Assembly (NCBI GenBank): GCA_964575345.1
Contig: CAZNQD010000002.1
Span: 24,781 to 88,780 of the forward strand
Source of the DNA: UBA1402 sp964575345
Lineage (GTDB): Bacteria > Bacteroidota > Bacteroidia > Bacteroidales > UBA1402
Reading direction: 5' to 3'
Length of the DNA stretch: 64,000 nucleotides
A model generated the notes under the pieces. That model searched no databases. It saw only the letters and a list, made by a program, of their open reading frames with translations, and was not told the origin of the DNA. This document shows positions 1 to 8,495 of this stretch, piece by piece (the stretch's first letter is position 1; each line of letters begins with the position of its first letter). A program made the position numbers and the translations under genes.

Positions 1-216
1 ATTGACGATGCAGATCGTTTTTGCGCCTGGTTGCTGGATAGTTTTGAATACGATCATAAAACCATAATGGTTGCCCCGGCTTCGGGCTTTTATTCTGCTC
101 CCAATGTGGGCCGAAACGAAGTCAGGCTGGCCTATGTCCTGAACAAGGAGGATCTGGCAACGGCCATGATGCTGTTGGAAAAGGCGCTGGATGTATACCC
201 CGGCCGAACCCTTTGA
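1..216 (+). CDS. C-terminus of a PLP-dependent aminotransferase (aspartate aminotransferase type), partial
   Basis: The frame is open from the first base of the window and stops at TGA 214-216, so this is the last 71 codons of a longer gene. The segment reading ...VAPASGFYSAPNVGRNEVRL... resembles the C-terminal small domain of fold-type I aspartate aminotransferases from Bacteroidales, where the Arg in the NEVRLAYV stretch normally contacts the substrate carboxylate. The PLP lysine lies outside the window, so the substrate cannot be told. A TTG at 31 could be read as a start, but homology continues upstream of it, so it is internal. A 58-base gap separates it from the permease gene that follows on the same strand. 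Confidence 0.75.
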   Translation: MDDADRFCAWLLDSFEYDHKTIMVAPASGFYSAPNVGRNEVRLAYVLNKEDLATAMMLLEKALDVYPGRTL

Positions 217-274
217 TTGCGGCAAACAAGGTCTCACGGAGGCCATCGGAAGAATTGTCTGTAAAGTCTGAATA

Positions 275-1522
275 TTGAGTTTAGAGTTTTTTATAGCTAA
301 ACGCTTGTTCTTCAAAACAGAAGATCAAAAGCAAGTTTCACGGCCGGCGGTGCGCATAGCTACTCTGGGTATAGCGACAGGCCTGGCGGTGATGTTGATT
401 GCCGTGGCTGTGGTGGTTGGATTCAAACATCAGGTGGAAAAAAACATCATCGGCCTGAGTTCTCATATACAGGTTACCAGCTACCAGTCAAATTACTCTT
501 ACGAGATGGCAGCCATGGAGTTGCCCGAACAACTGTCCAAACAACTGAAGTCCATTCCCGGAGTGCGTCACGTACAGCGTTTTTCTACCAAGCCGGGCAT
601 GGTCAAGACGGAAGAATCTTTTCAAACCCTTGTTTTTAAAGGATTTGGTCCTGACTTTGATTGGAATTTCCTTAAACGCTATCTGTTGGAGGGGAGTTTA
701 CCCGAATTAAACGACAAGCTGCCCTCAACTCAGGTGCTGCTCTCCAGTGAAATAGCCCGGCGCCTGAAATTAAAACCGGGCGATAAATTACTCTGCTATT
801 TTACCCGGAACGAACAATTATACACTCGTCAATGGGAGCTCTGTGGAATCTTTGAAACCCATTTCTCGGAATTTGACAAAGTGTTTGCTTTGGTCGATGA
901 CAGGCAAATTGTCCGTCTGAATGCCTGGGAGCCTGAGCAGGCCGGCGGCCTGGAGATTTTTATCGATGATATCAGGGACTTGTCTCAGGTAGAGAACGAT
1001 GTATATAATTTGCTGTTTCAAACAGGAAATCTGTCGGGCAATGCTTACATGGTACAATCGGTGTACGATCTGAATCCCGACATGTTTGGCTGGCTCGATC
1101 TGCTGGATATGAATGTATGGCTGATATTGGTGCTGATGATTTTTGTGTCGGGCTTTAATATGATTTCCGGCTTGCTGATCCTGATCCTGGAACGGACCAA
1201 CCTGATTGGCATGCTCAAGGCTATGGGTGCAGACAATGTCTCGGTGCGCAAGGTGTTTTTGTATCTTTCGTCCTTTTTGATTGGCAGGGGTATGCTCTGG
1301 GGCAATGTGTTAGGCCTGGGATTGTGCTTGCTGCAGTATTTTTTCGGCTTTCTGAAACTGGATCCTGCAGTATATTATATCGATGCCGTTCCCGTAGAAT
1401 GGAATCTCTGGAATATTATATTTCTCAACCTGGGCACCTTACTGGTTTCACTGCTCATGATACTGGGGCCCTCGGCTTTGGTAGCCAAAATTAGCCCTGT
1501 CAAAGCCATTCGCTTTGATTAA
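275..1522 (+). CDS. LolC/LolE-type (FtsX family) ABC transporter permease
   Basis: A 415-residue inner-membrane protein with the MacB/FtsX layout: one N-terminal membrane helix (about residues 27-50, in the run RIATLGIATGLAVM), a large periplasmic domain (about 55-270), then three membrane helices near residues 280-305, 325-350 and 380-405. The family uses ATP hydrolysis by a partner to pull lipoproteins or other lipids from the inner membrane; the closest bacterial model is LolCDE. No ATPase gene lies beside it. The start is TTG at 275: an in-frame TGA lies at 269-271 and the family's N-terminus (FIAKRLFF..) begins right after this TTG, so a later ATG would remove conserved sequence. The exact substrate is unknown. 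Confidence 0.8.
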   Translation: MSLEFFIAKRLFFKTEDQKQVSRPAVRIATLGIATGLAVMLIAVAVVVGFKHQVEKNIIGLSSHIQVTSYQSNYSYEMAAMELPEQLSKQLKSIPGVRHVQRFSTKPGMVKTEESFQTLVFKGFGPDFDWNFLKRYLLEGSLPELNDKLPSTQVLLSSEIARRLKLKPGDKLLCYFTRNEQLYTRQWELCGIFETHFSEFDKVFALVDDRQIVRLNAWEPEQAGGLEIFIDDIRDLSQVENDVYNLLFQTGNLSGNAYMVQSVYDLNPDMFGWLDLLDMNVWLILVLMIFVSGFNMISGLLILILERTNLIGMLKAMGADNVSVRKVFLYLSSFLIGRGMLWGNVLGLGLCLLQYFFGFLKLDPAVYYIDAVPVEWNLWNIIFLNLGTLLVSLLMILGPSALVAKISPVKAIRFD

Positions 1523-1557
1523 TCCTGAATTTTCTCACTGATTCTGGATTTTTCCTG

Positions 1558-1565
1558 TATTTTTG
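1558..1565 (+). promoter_or_regulatory. Probable -7 promoter element for the homocysteine methyltransferase gene
   Basis: TATTTTTG fits the Bacteroidota -7 box TAnnTTTG and lies 19 bases before the ATG at 1585. No clear TTTG is found 19-21 bases upstream, so the assignment rests on the -7 box and its place between two genes. Confidence 0.4.
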
Positions 1566-1584
1566 TCCGTAGATCGAACATACT

Positions 1585-2463
1585 ATGGGAAAAATACTTG
1601 AATTGCTTAAAAAGCAAAAATACCTTGTCTCCGACGGAGCCTGGGGAACCTTTTTGCAAGCCAAAGGCCTGCAAGCAGGTACTTGCCCGGAACTTTGGAA
1701 TATCGACCATCCAGGGGCGGTGAGCGACATCGCCCGCAGTTATCTGGAAGCCGGTGCCGATATGACAGAAACCAACAGTTTTGGTGGTAATTCGTGCAAA
1801 TTAGCTCATTACGGCCTGGCCGGCCGGGCTTATGAAATCAATCGTGCCGCGGCAGCTCTGTCCAGACAAGCCGCCGGCCAGGACAAAATTGTGCTGGGAT
1901 CGGTGGGCCCGACAGGCAAGTTTCTGATGATGGGCGACCTGAGTCCCGAAGAAATGTTCGAGGTATTTTACGAACAATGTCAAGCTCTCAAAGAAGGAGG
2001 GGCCGATGCCATAGTGGTAGAAACCATGACCGACCTGGAAGAAGCTCTGATCGCGGTTCGTGCTGCTGCAAAAACAGGCCTGGAAGTGCTATGCACCATG
2101 ACTTTTGATTCTTTGGCGGGCGGCGGCTACCGAACCATGATGGGTGTTTCGCCCTCCGACATGATTCAGCCCCTGATCGAAGCAGGAGCTTCTGTGATAG
2201 GCAGCAATTGCGGCAACGGTTCCAAAGGAATGATCGACATTGTGCGCGAGATTCGCAGTGTGAACCGGGAGATACCTGTCCTGATTCAGGCCAACGCCGG
2301 CCTGCCAATCTATAAAGAGGGCAAAACGATCTTCCCGGAATCTCCCGAAGAAATGGCAGCCTCGGTTCCCGGATTGATCGAAGCCGGAGCCGATATCATT
2401 GGCGGTTGTTGCGGCAGCACACCTGCGCATATAAGGGCTATAGCTGCCCGGGTTAGAAAATAA
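1585..2463 (+). CDS. Homocysteine S-methyltransferase family protein (stand-alone MetH-like N-terminal domain)
   Basis: A 292-residue TIM-barrel protein of the family that moves a methyl group to the zinc-bound thiolate of homocysteine, giving methionine. Zinc ligands are visible: Cys209 in GSNCGNG and Cys275-Cys276 in GGCCGS. The N-terminal SDGAWGTFLQ and the ETNSFGGN stretch are also family hallmarks. The length equals the first domain of cobalamin-dependent methionine synthase alone, with no folate, B12 or activation domain fused. The next gene, 12 bases downstream, is a cystathionine beta-lyase-type enzyme that would make homocysteine, so the pair forms a plausible methionine-supply unit. 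The methyl donor is not evident. A separate corrinoid protein at 59626-60294 could play the B12 part, but that link is inference. Confidence 0.85.
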   Translation: MGKILELLKKQKYLVSDGAWGTFLQAKGLQAGTCPELWNIDHPGAVSDIARSYLEAGADMTETNSFGGNSCKLAHYGLAGRAYEINRAAAALSRQAAGQDKIVLGSVGPTGKFLMMGDLSPEEMFEVFYEQCQALKEGGADAIVVETMTDLEEALIAVRAAAKTGLEVLCTMTFDSLAGGGYRTMMGVSPSDMIQPLIEAGASVIGSNCGNGSKGMIDIVREIRSVNREIPVLIQANAGLPIYKEGKTIFPESPEEMAASVPGLIEAGADIIGGCCGSTPAHIRAIAARVRK

Positions 2464-2475
2464 GTCGCAGAAGAA

Positions 2476-3645
2476 ATGAAGCCGGATTTTGATGAAATAA
2501 TAGACAGGCGCGACACCAACAGCCTGAAACACGATTCCTGTGCTGCGGTCTTTGGCCGTGAGGATGTGCTGCCTCTTTGGGTGGCCGATATGGATTTTCC
2601 TTGTCCTGAAGCAGTTATCCAGGCAATAAGGAAACGACTGGAACATCCTGTTTTTGGCTACTTCAGCCACAGCGAGGTTTTTTACCAGTCTATTGTGGGT
2701 TGGATGCGCAGACGGCATGGCTGGGAAATAAAAAAAGACTGGATTAGTTTTACTCCCGGGGTAGTATCCGGCCTGGCTATGTCTGTGCAGGCCTTCAGCC
2801 GGCCCGGTGACAAAATAATTGTACAGCCTCCTGTTTATCATCCTTTTTACTATGTGGTCGAGAGACAAAACCGGGTCTTACTCTACAATAAGCTAATCCG
2901 TAGTGAGGATCAATACTTCATGGATTTTTCCGATTTGGAAGAAAAACTGAAGTCGGGGGCCAGAATGTTGTTATTGTGCAATCCTCACAATCCGGTGGGC
3001 CGAAGCTGGACAAAAGAAGAATTGCAGAGGCTGGGTGAATTATGCCTGAAATACCATTGTCTGGTAGTATCTGACGAGATACATGCCGATTTGATAATGG
3101 AAGGTTTTGTGCATACACCCATGGCTGGTCTGAACCCTTCGATAGCCGAAAATACGATTACTTTTATGGCTCCGAGCAAAAGTTTTAATCTGGCGGGTAT
3201 GGCCAGTTCGGAGGCCATAATTCCCAATCCTGAGTTGAGAAAATCTTTTATCAGAATAAGCAACGAAGTTTTACATGTCAGCCTGGGTAATACTTTTGGC
3301 GATGCAGCCCTGGAAGCGGCCTATACTCATGGCGAAGCCTGGCTCGATGACTTGTTGGACTATTTACACGGAAACCTGCTTTACTTAAACGATTTTATCA
3401 CGCGTCAACTGCCCTCTCTCGGGCTTTATCGCCACGAGGCCACTTATCTGGTATGGGTGGATTTCTCGGCTCTGGGTTTGGAGCACAAGGCCTTGCAACA
3501 CAAACTGGTGCATGAAGGTGGATTGGGCTTTAGCGAAGGCAGTATTTTCGGACCGGGAGGAGAGCAACATATGCGCATCAATATTGCCTGTCCGCGTTCT
3601 GTGCTGGAAACAGCCATGAAACGACTGCAGGCTTGCTGCGTTTAA
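2476..3645 (+). CDS. PatB/MalY-type PLP-dependent C-S lyase (putative cystathionine beta-lyase)
   Basis: A 389-residue fold-type I PLP enzyme. The opening (NSLKHDS, then LPLWVADMDFPCPEAV) is characteristic of the MalY/PatB group, which cleaves cystathionine or cysteine to homocysteine or sulfide plus pyruvate and ammonia. The PLP lysine is Lys235 in APSKSFNLAGM, and the C-terminal MRINIACPRSVLE carries the carboxylate-binding Arg. It is cytoplasmic, with no signal peptide. It sits 12 bases after the homocysteine methyltransferase gene on the same strand, which favours a cystathionine-to-homocysteine role over an aminotransferase role. Members are often annotated only as aminotransferase class I/II. 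Confidence 0.85.
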   Translation: MKPDFDEIIDRRDTNSLKHDSCAAVFGREDVLPLWVADMDFPCPEAVIQAIRKRLEHPVFGYFSHSEVFYQSIVGWMRRRHGWEIKKDWISFTPGVVSGLAMSVQAFSRPGDKIIVQPPVYHPFYYVVERQNRVLLYNKLIRSEDQYFMDFSDLEEKLKSGARMLLLCNPHNPVGRSWTKEELQRLGELCLKYHCLVVSDEIHADLIMEGFVHTPMAGLNPSIAENTITFMAPSKSFNLAGMASSEAIIPNPELRKSFIRISNEVLHVSLGNTFGDAALEAAYTHGEAWLDDLLDYLHGNLLYLNDFITRQLPSLGLYRHEATYLVWVDFSALGLEHKALQHKLVHEGGLGFSEGSIFGPGGEQHMRINIACPRSVLETAMKRLQACCV

Positions 3646-3663
3646 AGAAAAAAATTATCTTTG
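3633..3663 (+). promoter_or_regulatory. Promoter for the arabinofuranosidase-rhamnose operon
   Basis: TTG at 3633-3635, a 20-base spacer and TATCTTTG at 3656-3663 match the Bacteroidota promoter. The -33 part overlaps the last codons of the preceding lyase gene. The predicted start near 3670 leaves a leader of about 39 bases before ATG 3709. No operator repeat is obvious. Confidence 0.65.
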
Positions 3664-3708
3664 CTGCACTTAAAGCTTTTATCTACAAACTGAATAATTC
3701 TGATCGCT

Positions 3709-5259
3709 ATGAAAAAACACCTTCTTGTTCTAACAGCTGTTTTCGGTATAGCCGCGATGGCTGTTTCTGCAGAAAAGGCCAATCTGGTTATTAATGCCGG
3801 CCAACCCGGTGCGCAAATCAGCAAACACATTTACGGACATTTTGCCGAACATCTGGGTAACTGTATTTACGGTGGTATTTGGGTAGGACCCGAATCCCCG
3901 ATACCCAACACCGATGGTTATCGCAAAGATATTATCGCAGCCCTCAAACACATTCAGATTCCCAATCTGCGCTGGCCCGGAGGATGTTTTGCCGATGAGT
4001 ATCACTGGAAAGACGGTATCGGACCCAAAGCAAGCCGGCCCAAAATGATCAATACCCATTGGGGCGGAGTGGTCGAAGACAATTCTTTTGGCACCCATGA
4101 ATTTTTGAATTTTTGCGAATTGATAGGAACTGAACCCTATATCTGTGGCAACGTGGGCAGCGGAACAGTTGAAGAAATGTCCAAGTGGGTGGAATACATC
4201 ACTTTTGACGGAGAATCACCCATGGCCAACCTGAGGCGCGACAACGGACGTGACAAACCCTGGAAAGTGAAATTCTGGGGAGTAGGCAACGAAAACTGGG
4301 GTTGTGGCGGAAATATGACCCCTGAACACTACGCCAACCTGTACAGGAATTATGCCACTTACTGTCGCAATTACGGAGACAACCGTTTGTTTAAAATTGC
4401 CGGAGGAGCGAATTCCTCAGACTACAACTGGACCGAGGTGATGATGAAAAACGTCGGCGCCGGTCAGATGTGGGGCCTTTCACTGCATCATTATACTGTT
4501 CCCAAAGGCTGGGGCCCCGGAGGTAAAGGATCTGCTACTGATTTTACCGAAGAGGAATACTTTACAACTATGGAGAAGAGTTTGTTTATGGATGAGCTTA
4601 TTGGAAATCATGTAGCTATAATGGACAAATACGATCCGCGCAAAAGGGTAGCTTTCTGTGTGGACGAATGGGGGGCATGGTATGACGTGGAACCCGGCAC
4701 CAATCCCGGTTTCCTGTATCAGCAAAATACTTTGCGCGATGCCTTACTTTGCGCAGCAACCATGAATATTTTCCATAAATACAGTGACCGTGTCCGAATG
4801 GCTAATATTGCCCAGATGGTGAATGTTTTGCAGGCAATAATTCTGACCAAAGACGATAAAATGGTGCTTACTCCTACTTATCATATTTACGATATGTACA
4901 AAGTGCATCACGACGCCACCTACATTCCGGTCGAGATGCTGAGTCCGATGTACAGACTGGCCAACAGATCATTGCCGGCTTTGAATGTCAGTGCTTCTAA
5001 AAACGCTCAGGGAGTGATTCATGTTTCTATTGTTAACATCGATCCCAAAAACGATATAGATGCCTCTTGTTTGTTGAAGGGCGTTAATGCTAAAAATGTA
5101 AGCGGAATTATCCTGAGTTCCGATAATCTTACGGACAAAAACACTTTTGAAGACGCAGAGAAGATTACACTCAAAGAATTCAAAAAAGCCAAAATCAACA
5201 AGGGCGAACTTAGCCTGACAGTTCCTGCCAAATCGGTAATAACACTGACAATTCAATAA
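3709..5259 (+). CDS. Secreted alpha-L-arabinofuranosidase, GH51
   Basis: A 516-residue enzyme expected to release terminal L-arabinofuranose from arabinan or arabinogalactan side chains of pectin. The N-terminus MKKHLLVLTAVFGIAAMAVSA is a signal peptide, so it probably acts in the periplasm. The TIM-barrel catalytic domain spans roughly residues 25-370: RWPGGCFADEYHW is the GH51 substrate-binding segment, Glu195 in GNENWG fits the acid/base and Glu320 in CVDEWGAWYD the nucleophile. A C-terminal beta-sandwich follows. Length is normal for the family. It is the first gene of an operon with rhaB (39 bases downstream), rhaA and rhaT, linking arabinose release to rhamnose catabolism, as expected for rhamnogalacturonan-I use. 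Confidence 0.92.
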   Translation: MKKHLLVLTAVFGIAAMAVSAEKANLVINAGQPGAQISKHIYGHFAEHLGNCIYGGIWVGPESPIPNTDGYRKDIIAALKHIQIPNLRWPGGCFADEYHWKDGIGPKASRPKMINTHWGGVVEDNSFGTHEFLNFCELIGTEPYICGNVGSGTVEEMSKWVEYITFDGESPMANLRRDNGRDKPWKVKFWGVGNENWGCGGNMTPEHYANLYRNYATYCRNYGDNRLFKIAGGANSSDYNWTEVMMKNVGAGQMWGLSLHHYTVPKGWGPGGKGSATDFTEEEYFTTMEKSLFMDELIGNHVAIMDKYDPRKRVAFCVDEWGAWYDVEPGTNPGFLYQQNTLRDALLCAATMNIFHKYSDRVRMANIAQMVNVLQAIILTKDDKMVLTPTYHIYDMYKVHHDATYIPVEMLSPMYRLANRSLPALNVSASKNAQGVIHVSIVNIDPKNDIDASCLLKGVNAKNVSGIILSSDNLTDKNTFEDAEKITLKEFKKAKINKGELSLTVPAKSVITLTIQ

Positions 5260-5298
5260 TGAAACCGAGGTGTTTGTACATCTCAAATAAACCACAGA

Positions 5299-6774
5299 AT
5301 GCGTACATACAATTTTTTAGCCTTCGACCTGGGAGCCACCAGCGGACGAGCCATTTTAGGAACGCTGGGCGAAGGTAAACTCGAAATGAAAGAATTAACC
5401 CGGTTCCCCAATCTTATTATGCCCATCAACGGCAAATCGTACTGGAATATTTTCGGAATCTATGAATCGCTCAAAGCAGGATTAAGAGCTGCTGCTGCAT
5501 CCGGACAAAAGATCGATGCCATTGGTATCGACACCTGGGGCGTAGATTTTGTTTATGTCGGCAAGGACGGCACTTTTTTGGGTTGTCCCCGGGCCTATCG
5601 CGACCCTTACACCGATTCCATTCCCGAAAAGTATTTTGAACTGATTTCCCGCAAAGAAGTATACAATCGAACTGGTATCCAGATTATGAATTTCAACAGT
5701 TTGTTTCAGCTTTACGCTGCCAAATTGGAAAATTCGTCTGCCCTGGAAGCCGCCGATAAAATTTTGTTCATGCCCGATGCACTTTCGTATATGCTGACCG
5801 GCAAAATGGTTTGCGAATACAGCATTGCCTCCACTTCGCAGATACTGAACCCAAGAACCAGGCAGTTTGATCCTTCTCTGCTCGAGGCCGCCGGTATCAA
5901 TCCGGATATATTGCCCGAAATAACCGATCCGGGTGTGGTAATTGGCCCGCTCTGCGATGCCCTGGCCGAAGAAAGCGGTTTGGGCAAAGTTCCGGTTATT
6001 GCCGTGGCCGGACACGACACAGGCTCTGCCGTGGCTTCGGTGCCGGCCGAAAACGAATGCTTTGCCTACCTGAGTTCCGGCACCTGGTCGCTGATGGGTA
6101 TCGAAGTCAGAGAACCCATCATCAACGAAGAGTCATTCCAAATGAATTTCACCAACGAAGGCGGTGTAGACGGTACCACCCGTTTCCTGAAAAACATCAC
6201 CGGTATGTGGTTGTTGGAGCAATGTCGTAAGGAGTGGAAAAAGACGGGAGTATCCTATTCCTATCCGACGATAGTGGAACTGGCCTCTTCGGCCGATGGT
6301 TTCCGTTCGCTGGTTGATCCCGACGATCCCTCTTTTGCCAATCCGGCAAGTATGGTCAAGGCTATTGTTAATTACTGTGCTGCTACCAGTCAGCCTGTGC
6401 CACAGAATCATGCACAATTCATCCGTTGTATTTTCGACAGCCTGGCGCTCAAGTACAATTACGTTTTGAGCAAACTGCAACAAGTGGCCGGTTTTAGAAT
6501 TGAAAAACTGCATATTATTGGAGGAGGTGCTCAAAACCGGCTGCTTAACCAGTTTACATCCAATGCCATCGGACTGCCGGTAGTGGCAGGCCCTGTGGAG
6601 GCTACTGCCATAGGTAATGTGATGATGCAGGCCAAGGCTCTGGGAGTGGTCGGGAACTTGCAGGAAATGCGTACGCTGATTTCTTCTTCTATTACCACCG
6701 AAGTATTCCTGCCCCAGGACACTATTACCTGGTCACTGGCTTATCAAAAATATTTGAATATCATCAAAAAATAA
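5299..6774 (+). CDS. rhaB: Rhamnulokinase
   Basis: A 491-residue FGGY-family sugar kinase that phosphorylates L-rhamnulose to L-rhamnulose-1-phosphate. The N-terminal FDLGATSGRAILG is the phosphate-binding hairpin of the ASKHA fold. IDTWGVDFVYV and the later VAGHDTGSAVASVPA and LHIIGGGAQNRLLNQFTSNAIGLP segments are typical of rhamnulokinases rather than xylulo- or glycerol kinases; the second Asp motif lies in GHDTG. It is cytoplasmic and lies directly before the isomerase that supplies its substrate. The ATG at 5299 begins the conserved N-terminus. The next rhamnose step, the aldolase, is not in the window. Confidence 0.93.
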   Translation: MRTYNFLAFDLGATSGRAILGTLGEGKLEMKELTRFPNLIMPINGKSYWNIFGIYESLKAGLRAAAASGQKIDAIGIDTWGVDFVYVGKDGTFLGCPRAYRDPYTDSIPEKYFELISRKEVYNRTGIQIMNFNSLFQLYAAKLENSSALEAADKILFMPDALSYMLTGKMVCEYSIASTSQILNPRTRQFDPSLLEAAGINPDILPEITDPGVVIGPLCDALAEESGLGKVPVIAVAGHDTGSAVASVPAENECFAYLSSGTWSLMGIEVREPIINEESFQMNFTNEGGVDGTTRFLKNITGMWLLEQCRKEWKKTGVSYSYPTIVELASSADGFRSLVDPDDPSFANPASMVKAIVNYCAATSQPVPQNHAQFIRCIFDSLALKYNYVLSKLQQVAGFRIEKLHIIGGGAQNRLLNQFTSNAIGLPVVAGPVEATAIGNVMMQAKALGVVGNLQEMRTLISSSITTEVFLPQDTITWSLAYQKYLNIIKK

Positions 6775-6800
6775 ACATTAACCCTTTAAAAAAGAACATT

Positions 6801-8038
6801 ATGGTAAAAGAAAAACTCGTTCAGCAGGCATACGAAATTGCCAAAGAACGTTATGCAGCCGTTGGTGTCGATGTAGATGCCGCCTTGAATAAACTCCAGA
6901 AAATATCCTTGTCTCTGCATTGCTGGCAGGCCGACGATGTCAGTGGATTTGAAAATCCCGACGGAGAACTCACCGGTGGTATTCAGTCTACCGGAAATTA
7001 CCCCGGCAAGGCCAGGAATATCGAGGAATTGCGGGCAGATATTAAAAAAGCAACTTCTTTTATACCCGGGAAACATCGCTTGAATCTTCACGCTATTTAC
7101 GGTGATTTTCAGGGAAAATTTGTTGACCGTGACCAACTGGAACCCAAGCATTTCGAAAGCTGGATGCAATGGGCCAAAGAAAATGGAATGAAATTGGATT
7201 TTAATTCCACCTCTTTTTCTCACCCCAAAAGCGAGGCGCTCACTCTGGCCAGCCCCAAAAAAGAAATTCGTGAATTTTGGATTGAACATACCAAACGTTG
7301 CCGGGCCATTTCCGAGGCTATGGGTGTTTATCAGGGTTCTCCCTGCGTGATGAATCTTTGGATTCACGACGGCTCAAAAGATATGACCGTCAATCGTCTG
7401 GAATACCGCCGCATTCTGGAACAGTCACTTGACGAAATCTTTGCACAGAAGTACAACAACATGAAGGATTGTATCGAAGCCAAATTATTCGGTATCGGTG
7501 CAGAATCCTATACAGTGGGTTCGTACGATTTCTACCTGGGTTATGGAGTTAAGAATAAAAAGATTGTTACCCTGGATACCGGCCACTTCCATTTGACCGA
7601 AAGTATAGCCGACAAGATTTCCTGCCTGCTGCTATTCACCCCCGAAATTATGTTGCACGTTTCCCGTCCCATTCGCTGGGATTCCGACCACGTGACTCTT
7701 ATGAACGACGATACGCTGGATTTAGCCAAAGAGATTGTACGTGCAGATGCTTTGGGCCGTGTTAATATTGGCCTTGACTATTTTGACGGATCTATCAACC
7801 GAATCGGAGCTTATGTCATCGGCTCCCGCGCTACCCAGAAATGCTTCCTGCATGCTCTGCTCGAACCTCTCGAAATACTTAGAAAATACGAAGCCAACGA
7901 ACAAGGTTTCGAACGTCTGGCTTTGCTTGAAGAATGCAAAGGCTTACCATGGAATGCCGTTTGGGATTATTTCTGTCTGAAGAACAACGTTCCGGTGGGC
8001 GAAGATTTCATTCCTCAAATTCAGCAATACGAAAAAGA
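6801..8038 (+). CDS. rhaA: L-rhamnose isomerase, 3' end lost in an assembly gap
   Basis: 412 codons are visible before the N run. The enzyme interconverts L-rhamnose and L-rhamnulose using divalent metal. The sequence carries RhaA segments such as WQADDVSGFENPDG near the N-terminus, WIHDGSKDMTVNR, IVTLDTGHFHLTESIADK with metal-site Asp and His, and IGLDYFDGSINRIGAYVIG. The last visible residues, QQYEKD, correspond to the extreme C-terminus of the family, so only a handful of residues are missing. It follows rhaB by 26 bases. Reading through the N run makes it look fused to a membrane protein, which is an artefact of the gap. Confidence 0.92.
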
Positions 8039-8138
8039 NNNNNNNNNNNNNNNNNNNNNNNNNNNNNNNNNNNNNNNNNNNNNNNNNNNNNNNNNNNNNN
8101 NNNNNNNNNNNNNNNNNNNNNNNNNNNNNNNNNNNNNN
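8039..8138. other. Scaffold gap (100 N) inside the rhamnose operon
   Basis: Exactly 100 N, a placeholder length. Unlike the two other gaps here, the bases on its two sides are not duplicated. It joins the end of rhaA to the last third of a RhaT-type transporter, so a stretch of several hundred bases must really be missing, given that RhaT proteins are about 340 residues and only about 100 are seen. Confidence 0.9.
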
Positions 8139-8441
8139 TTCAAAGATTATACTTCGAATACCGGGAAAGTATGGGTTAATAACCTATTCTTCTGTGCTTT
8201 GGCCGGCTTGCTTTGGTATTCTCAGTTCTTTGGCTTATCCGTCGGTAAAAGTTTTCTGGCTGGAAATACCATCATGCTGGCTTTCTCCTGGAGTATTCTG
8301 ATGGCTCTGAACGTTACCTTCAGCAATGTCTGGGGCATTTTGCTCAAAGAATGGAAAGGCGTATCTGTCAGAACCATCACAGTGTTGATATTGGGCTTGC
8401 TTATTCTGGTCTTTTCGGTCTTTTTTCCGAATCTGTTTTAA
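8139..8441 (+). CDS. rhaT: L-rhamnose/proton symporter, C-terminal part only
   Basis: The last 100 residues of a multi-pass membrane protein: WVNNLFFCALAGLLWYSQFF, GNTIMLAFSWSILMALN and TITVLILGLLILVFSV are three membrane helices, with NVWGILLKEWKGVS between them. This matches the C-terminal end of RhaT, the drug/metabolite-superfamily permease that brings L-rhamnose into the cell. Position after rhaB and rhaA supports this. The N-terminal two thirds lie in the gap. The gene ends just before a strong bidirectional terminator. Confidence 0.8.
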   Translation, partial: FKDYTSNTGKVWVNNLFFCALAGLLWYSQFFGLSVGKSFLAGNTIMLAFSWSILMALNVTFSNVWGILLKEWKGVSVRTITVLILGLLILVFSVFFPNLF

Positions 8442-8459
8442 CAAGCTGCCAATCTATAT

Positions 8460-8495
8460 AAAAAAAAGGGCGTCTTTGTCGGACGCCTTTTTTTT
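8460..8495. terminator. Bidirectional rho-independent terminator
   Basis: An A-tract (8460-8467), the stem GGCGTC (8469-8474) with GACGCC (8482-8487), a short loop and eight T (8488-8495). The A- and T-tracts make it work in both directions, ending the rhamnose operon on the plus strand and the topA-AsmA operon on the minus strand. It overlaps the TAA stop of the AsmA-like gene. Confidence 0.9.

Noticed and set aside
6801..8441. RhaA-RhaT fusion protein of 546 residues
   Set aside because: The frame only reads through N. RhaA reaches its normal end at the gap and the second part is the tail of a separate transporter.
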